From Trifolium pratense (lineage: Eukaryota; Streptophyta; Magnoliopsida; Fabales; Fabaceae): 64,000 bases of DNA. Location of the stretch: the NCBI RefSeq assembly GCF_020283565.1, contig NC_060059.1, forward strand, positions 2,177,501 to 2,241,500, given 5' to 3'. Below are positions 59,858-64,000 of this stretch, piece after piece. A program made the translations under genes and the position numbers. Under the pieces are notes generated by a model. The model was not told where the DNA came from. It saw only the letters and a program-made list of their open reading frames with translations, and made no database searches. How positions within the stretch are numbered: position 1 is the stretch's first letter; each line of letters starts with the position of its first letter.

Positions 59858-59926
59858 GGAGTCAGTAGGACTTGAACCCGAGCTTCACTCCTAAAATCAC
59901 CAGCTTTAACCACTCGGCCAACTACA
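59858..59926 (-). pseudogene. tRNA-like relic inside the hAT MITE
   Basis: On the minus strand, GTTGGCCGAGTGGTTAAAGC (A-box region, tRNA-Ser/Leu-like) and GGGTTCAAGTCCT (B-box) are correctly spaced for a class-II-like tRNA. The anticodon stem and acceptor stem do not pair well, so it is not a functional tRNA. It may be a SINE head or captured tRNA. Confidence 0.55.
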
Positions 59927-60506
59927 CTTTCATGATACTTTGTCGCGTTTATTAATATATATAGCGTATCCTTATAATTTTACATATGTATATGGGTATT
60001 TAAGTAATTTCCAATTTTTGGGGGTGGGCCATGGCCCTGCTTGGCCACCCCCTAGCTCCGCTACTGCTTATATTATATCATTCTCATCTCTATTTTTTTT
60101 GTTTTTATATTATATCAATCTCATAATAAATAATAAAGAATTATGATTCTCCAATTATCCAAAAATTGATGTCACAAGATGTTACAATTTTTTACATTAT
60201 TATTGAATTATACCTCTCCAATTATCCAAAAATTGATGTCACAAGATGTTACACTTTTCTACATTATTATAATATTTCTTAGTGACAATGAAGATGAACA
60301 TAGTTGGATTCTCTTTCAACATTTATCCCATTTAAATGTCAACCGTTTTCATAGAAACAACAAAGAGTTTATAATTTAGTCACACAAAAAAATACGAAGA
60401 GTGTATATATTATTGACTTAATTACATTATAATTTTAGAGAAGAGTGAAGGTTATGCAAAAAGTTAGGTTATGAAATTGAAATATATAATAATCATTATC
60501 ATTATC

Positions 60507-60600
60507 ATATTTCATTCAATTTTAGTGTGTCGCCTATGCGTTGCACTATTGCATTGGCTGGCGCACCCCACAAAAAAATAAAAATATTTCATTCAATTTT
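60507..60600. mobile_element. 60-bp retroposon-like insertion with 17-bp duplication
   Basis: ATATTTCATTCAATTTT at 60507-60523 and 60584-60600 brackets a 60-bp insert starting AGTGTGTCGCCTATGCG and ending in an A-rich tail (AAAAAAATAAAA). It is the longest of the short-insertion class in this window. Confidence 0.7.
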
Positions 60601-60646
60601 GATGGTCTGTACTCATTCTCTATAAGTGATAAGTACATCACTTTTA

Positions 60647-60692
<46 letters not shown>

Positions 60693-60798
60693 ATTTTCAT
60701 TTTATAATACTTATTGTTACAATTTATACGAATAATTTTTCAACATTATAATATAAAATATCACATAACACCTGTGCATCGCACGGGTGTGGGACTAG

Positions 60799-62110
60799 TT
60801 GAACGATAAATGTTAAATAATACTTAGTACTGCATATTTTCAATGCATTTTAACGTTAGCTACCAGTACTGTTGAAAATAATAAACATTAGCTAGCCTCC
60901 CAGTCCAAAAAAAAAAGAACCTATTATTATTATATTGAGGAATTTATGTGATCTTAACTAACTAGTTAAATAAATGATAGAGAATAATTTTGATGTATTG
61001 TGAATGTATGTTTTACATCCTAATCAGTAAATCAATCACTAACTAAAAGTCATAAAAATGTATGTTTTAATTTGTATTGTAGATAATAGTTCATACAATA
61101 AAGATAAATATGCGACTAAATTCACACTATTCATATTGATAGTATAAATTTCTCAACAAGTATAATTTTTTATTTTTTAATGACTCTTTCATTTTTATCT
61201 TCAAGAATGCAATGAATTTTATAAGATTAAGAAGACTAATTACTATAATTAACTAAAAAATTCATTATATATGACACATTTTATTTTTTTATTTTAAAAA
61301 GTGTATCATAAAATCACATCACACCGGTAAACTACGCACGTACGCAACACATAGATTCATGTTGTAGTTGGATTATTAATATTTAATACTCCATCAAGGA
61401 AGGATATAACCAAGAAGAAACAATCATTTATGACCTTTCATTTCGGTGGAAAAATAACAGGTACCGGGCTTTGAGAAATTGTTAATTACTTGCTTGTCTC
61501 TTCACAAAAGTCAGAGTGTGGTTAAAAAATCAGGTGGATTAAAATACAATAGCAAATGGACAAATCACTTTACAGATTAGTTAGAATACTACTTTACTCT
61601 AAAATAAAATATGGTGTTTGGCTTTGAGCAAGACAGCGACCTTATTGTTAGCTAACAATTCTTTATATTTTAAGGGTGACTTTTTTATTCTTATGTTGAT
61701 TCGGCCTTTTGTGGGAGGGTTGTGAATTGTGATCTTATCAAGTGGTGGTCGGTGTCGAGCATGTCATGTCACGAGTGAAGTTGGTTATGAGATGAGAGTA
61801 CTTGCAAATATTAGGTTAGAAATTGTTACATGAATCCTTCTTGAGTCTTGAGGACACACGCACACATATGGCGTGAAACCTTGATCATTGATGAGGAGGA
61901 AATGATCAAGGAATACTCATCAATTACAGAAGAGAATCAAGACAATTGAAGTCTTGATTTAATGAGCAAATGAATACAGTGGGAAGAATATGTCTGTTAG
62001 GATCTCAGTTGCAGATCTCATAGTGGGCATGGACCTTGGCCCAACCTAAATCAAGGAACACTATTCATTGTTAGGCCGGTAGGTCAATGCTTTTAAGGGA
62101 GGGGTATTGG
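60799..62110. other. AT-rich intergenic DNA, nothing recognised
   Basis: No gene, RNA gene or transposon terminus seen. Confidence 0.35.
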
Positions 62111-62383
62111 AGAACTTCTAAAGTGCCTCCTAGATTTTCCAAAATATTTCTCATGCACTTTAACTAGCGAACCTTATAAAAATATTTTCATAGGGGGTGA
62201 AGAAATGGTGAGGAGGACAAAAATATTAGATTTTATGTATTTTTTTTCATATTTTGCGCCCCCACTACTGCGATTTTTCAGATTTTTGCCCCCTTTAGTA
62301 CTCACTACTTAAGTAGTAACGAGGTATTTTTGGATTTTTTGAAGATGCGCGAGAAAAGTTGGGGGGCGTGAAAAGAAATTCTC
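62111..62383. mobile_element. Second copy of the GAACTTCT-type MITE
   Basis: Left GAACTTCTAAAGTGCC, right GGCGTGAAAAGAAATTC; internal TACTCACTACTTAAGTAGTA and TTTGCGCCCCC as in the copy at 24541-24942, but shorter. Confidence 0.55.
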
Positions 62384-63775
62384 AAGTATTATTCGTTGTT
62401 AGGCCCATTATTGTATTTTTTTTTTCAAAGTTGAAATTATTGTTGGCTTTTCTCCTAAGAGTGATTCTTCAAGATACAACCATCACAATGGATGGTAAAA
62501 TAAAATAAAATCACAAGAGATGAATATATGTAGCAAATGAGTATCGTATAACTAGTAATTGTTTTTGAGAAACATGGTATAAGTAGGAATAACATTTCCA
62601 TTAAATCCCACTCACGTTAATCTCAATAAAAATTTAAATTGCTCAAAATATTAGGGATAATATAGGCTAACTAGGTTAATTTCCCCTCACAAAATTCAAT
62701 ATACAAATAAACACACATGAAATTTCGAGCAAAACAAATCAAAATCATTAAATCAAACTTAACCAATTATATAGTGCTTGTTCCAAATTCGATATCCAAG
62801 TAAACTCAAGCACACATGCAACAAGATCGAGTTGGTAAAGAATAAAAAATTCTCTTCCCTTTTTTATTCATTTTAATGTACTATATATAGTGTTTCTTCT
62901 TTATTGGGCTTGAGCCAATGTTCGCCAATATGTCCAGCCCAATATTTATGGACCAAACGAGCCCATTTTAAGGGTTCATCTTCTCCCTTTAAACTCTAAT
63001 AGACAAAATCGTCTCTTTCACATCTTAATAATTTGAACGTCAGAGTGTTCACATGTACCCCTGATATCAACTGTTGTTACTCGACATGCTCGTAGTCGGC
63101 CACCTCTTTATGATTAGGTAATATTAACGCTAATAATGGATAATAACTTAAGAGACAACATTTCAAACAAAAACATACTTGTGACTTAACATAATTTCAT
63201 GTAATAACCTTAGATGTAATTCCGGTTGAATCCTATTGTATTCTTGAAGTGGACTTTTTTAAGCAATTATTAGATAATTCATGAAATAATTAGATCGAAA
63301 CTATTTTGCTATATGAGTACCGTCTTTGTCTCTTTGATCCAACGACTCTAGAAGTGTTGCACTATGTACAATGCCACATTAATTCAATCCAGCAAGATAA
63401 AGGTGGAGTTATTAATATTACAAGCCTCCTTTTTAGTTTTCTCTATACAAAAAGAGATTAGTGGCCAGATAAAAAAGAAACAAAATAATGATGCAAAATT
63501 TGAGAAAGAATGGTGTGAGACTGAATACTTAATTATAAAGGAATCAATAATACTCCTATTTGCACCACAAAATGCAAAGGCTATGACACCAAAGAAAGCA
63601 AGAATGTAAAGAGCTCAACACATTATTATGCTAATAAACTACACCAATCATCAAACATCACATATCCAAAGTACACTAATCCAAAACCTCACTCTTTATC
63701 CCTTTGCTTTAATAATCATTATCTTCCCTAGTGAGCTTGTCATGAATTAATCACCCTATACCTTATTTTCATCAA
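62384..63775. other. Intergenic DNA upstream of the aspartic protease gene
   Basis: No complete gene. An 81-codon plus frame at 63364-63609 is rich in Lys, Ile and Leu and unlike any family known to me; judged spurious. Confidence 0.35.
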
Positions 63776-63778
63776 CAC

Positions 63779-63786
63779 ATATAAAC
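63779..63786 (+). promoter_or_regulatory. Probable TATA box of the aspartic protease gene
   Basis: ATATAAAC about 55 bp upstream of the ATG, followed by a C-rich, A-rich leader. This gives a short leader of about 25-30 bases. Position-based call. Confidence 0.45.
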
Positions 63787-63837
63787 CCAACTCCTCCAAA
63801 TCCTATCCACATCCACTCATTTCACTTCAATTCAACA

Positions 63838-64000
63838 ATGGGTCTTCAATTTTTCAACTTAATCCTCTTCATCTTATGGGCTTCACCATTGGCACATTCT
63901 AGAAACATACCCCACAATGCCAAAACTACACTACTCAATGTTGCTGATTCCATTCAAAAAACACACCAAGTTCTCAACTTCAACCAAAACAACCTTAAAC
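63838..64000 (+). CDS. Secreted aspartic protease, ASPG1-like (5' part only)
   Basis: The first 54 codons are in the window. ATG 63838-63840 opens a signal peptide (MGLQFFNLILFILWASPLA, cleavage likely near AHS). A propeptide start (SRNIPHNAKTTLLNVADSIQ, then KTHQVLNF) follows, with the spacing seen in plant A1-family proteases such as Arabidopsis ASPARTIC PROTEASE IN GUARD CELL 1 (RS-x-PPKT-x-VLDV-type). The catalytic DTGS and DCGT motifs would lie beyond the window edge, so the call depends on N-terminal resemblance. The gene continues off the right end. Confidence 0.65.
   Translation, partial: MGLQFFNLILFILWASPLAHSRNIPHNAKTTLLNVADSIQKTHQVLNFNQNNLK

Larger units (their letters stand above)
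59573..60066. mobile_element. hAT-type MITE inside Helitron B
   Basis: Inverted ends CAGTGGCGGAGCCAGGA and CTAGCTCCGCTACTG; 8-bp target duplication CTTATATG / CTTATATT (59565-59572, 60067-60074; one mismatch), as expected for hAT. GGGTGGGCC segments lie near both ends. It carries a tRNA-like segment and a micro-insertion. Confidence 0.85.
59413..60798 (+). mobile_element. Non-autonomous Helitron, copy B
   Basis: Same 5' end (TCTATATATATAATTCC after A) and 3' end (CTAG before T) as copy A, with the hairpin ACACCTGTGC-ATC-GCACGGGTGT reduced by one mismatch. Contains a hAT element (59573-60066), a 67-bp-offset tandem repeat (CTCCAATTATCCAAAAATTG near 60149 and 60216) and an (ATT)n run at 60648-60691. 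No helicase. Confidence 0.85.

Noticed and set aside
59858..59926. Functional tRNA-Ser or tRNA-Leu gene
   Set aside because: A- and B-boxes fit, but acceptor and anticodon stems do not pair and it lies inside a transposon.
63364..63609. 81-codon plus frame before the protease gene
   Set aside because: Composition is typical of random AT-rich DNA and there is no family resemblance.

Overview
The window is nuclear DNA of a flowering plant, very probably a papilionoid legume. The coding regions are split by GT-AG introns, intergenic DNA is strongly AT-rich, every class of plant transposon is present, and three genes encode nodulin-like (NFD4-type) major-facilitator proteins. The legume assignment is inferred from gene families and repeat style; no sequence comparison was run.

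Layout. 1-24 kb holds three near-identical intronless nodulin-like MFS transporter genes: two on the minus strand (copy 1 at 2.6-4.3 kb, copy 2 at 7.1-8.9 kb) and one on the plus strand (copy 3 at 19.4-21.2 kb). Copies 2 and 3, with promoters and downstream DNA, are arms of a roughly 4.5-kb inverted duplication (about 5.8-10.25 and 17.25-22.17 kb). Each arm is followed by a second duplicated block (B, about 10.7-11.6; B', about 23.2-24.0 kb) in direct orientation, which suggests a tandem duplication whose second gene half later flipped. The spacer holds a Helitron (13.8-15.1 kb), an intact TRIM (15.5-16.0 kb) inside a SINE tail, and a copia remnant.

25-40 kb is a housekeeping block whose exons I joined by hand and which stay in frame: ribosomal protein uS3 (6 exons, 238 aa, telo-box/site II promoter), an RZ-1-type RRM plus CCHC-zinc-knuckle RNA-binding protein (minus, 3 coding exons, 281 aa, first coding intron about 3 kb), and a plastid AAA-type ATPase resembling SPD1/Ycf45 (minus, 9 exons, 696 aa).

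44-52 kb is a transposon complex. A 1.86-kb foldback element with an internal array of 11 hairpin modules sits inside a (TA)n tract. Next to it a Stowaway MITE is split by 5.4 kb of foreign DNA, containing the 5' half of a Tat-type Ty3/gypsy retrotransposon with two in-frame stops, and this is bordered by a 184-bp direct duplication.

54-57.4 kb is a 12-exon gene for a UPF0016/GDT1-like cation transporter (minus, 229 aa). 58-62 kb holds nested MITE/SINE and Helitron/hAT insertions. The window ends in the first exon of a secreted aspartic protease (ASPG1-like).

The most unusual signals are (i) at least 15 tiny insertions of 9-60 bp, mostly oligo(A) tails with a few extra bases, each between direct repeats of 10-19 bp; (ii) the hairpin-array foldback element; (iii) the 184-bp duplication around the captured DNA; and (iv) the tandem-then-inverted history of the transporter cluster. 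No functional link is visible between the housekeeping genes and the transporter cluster.
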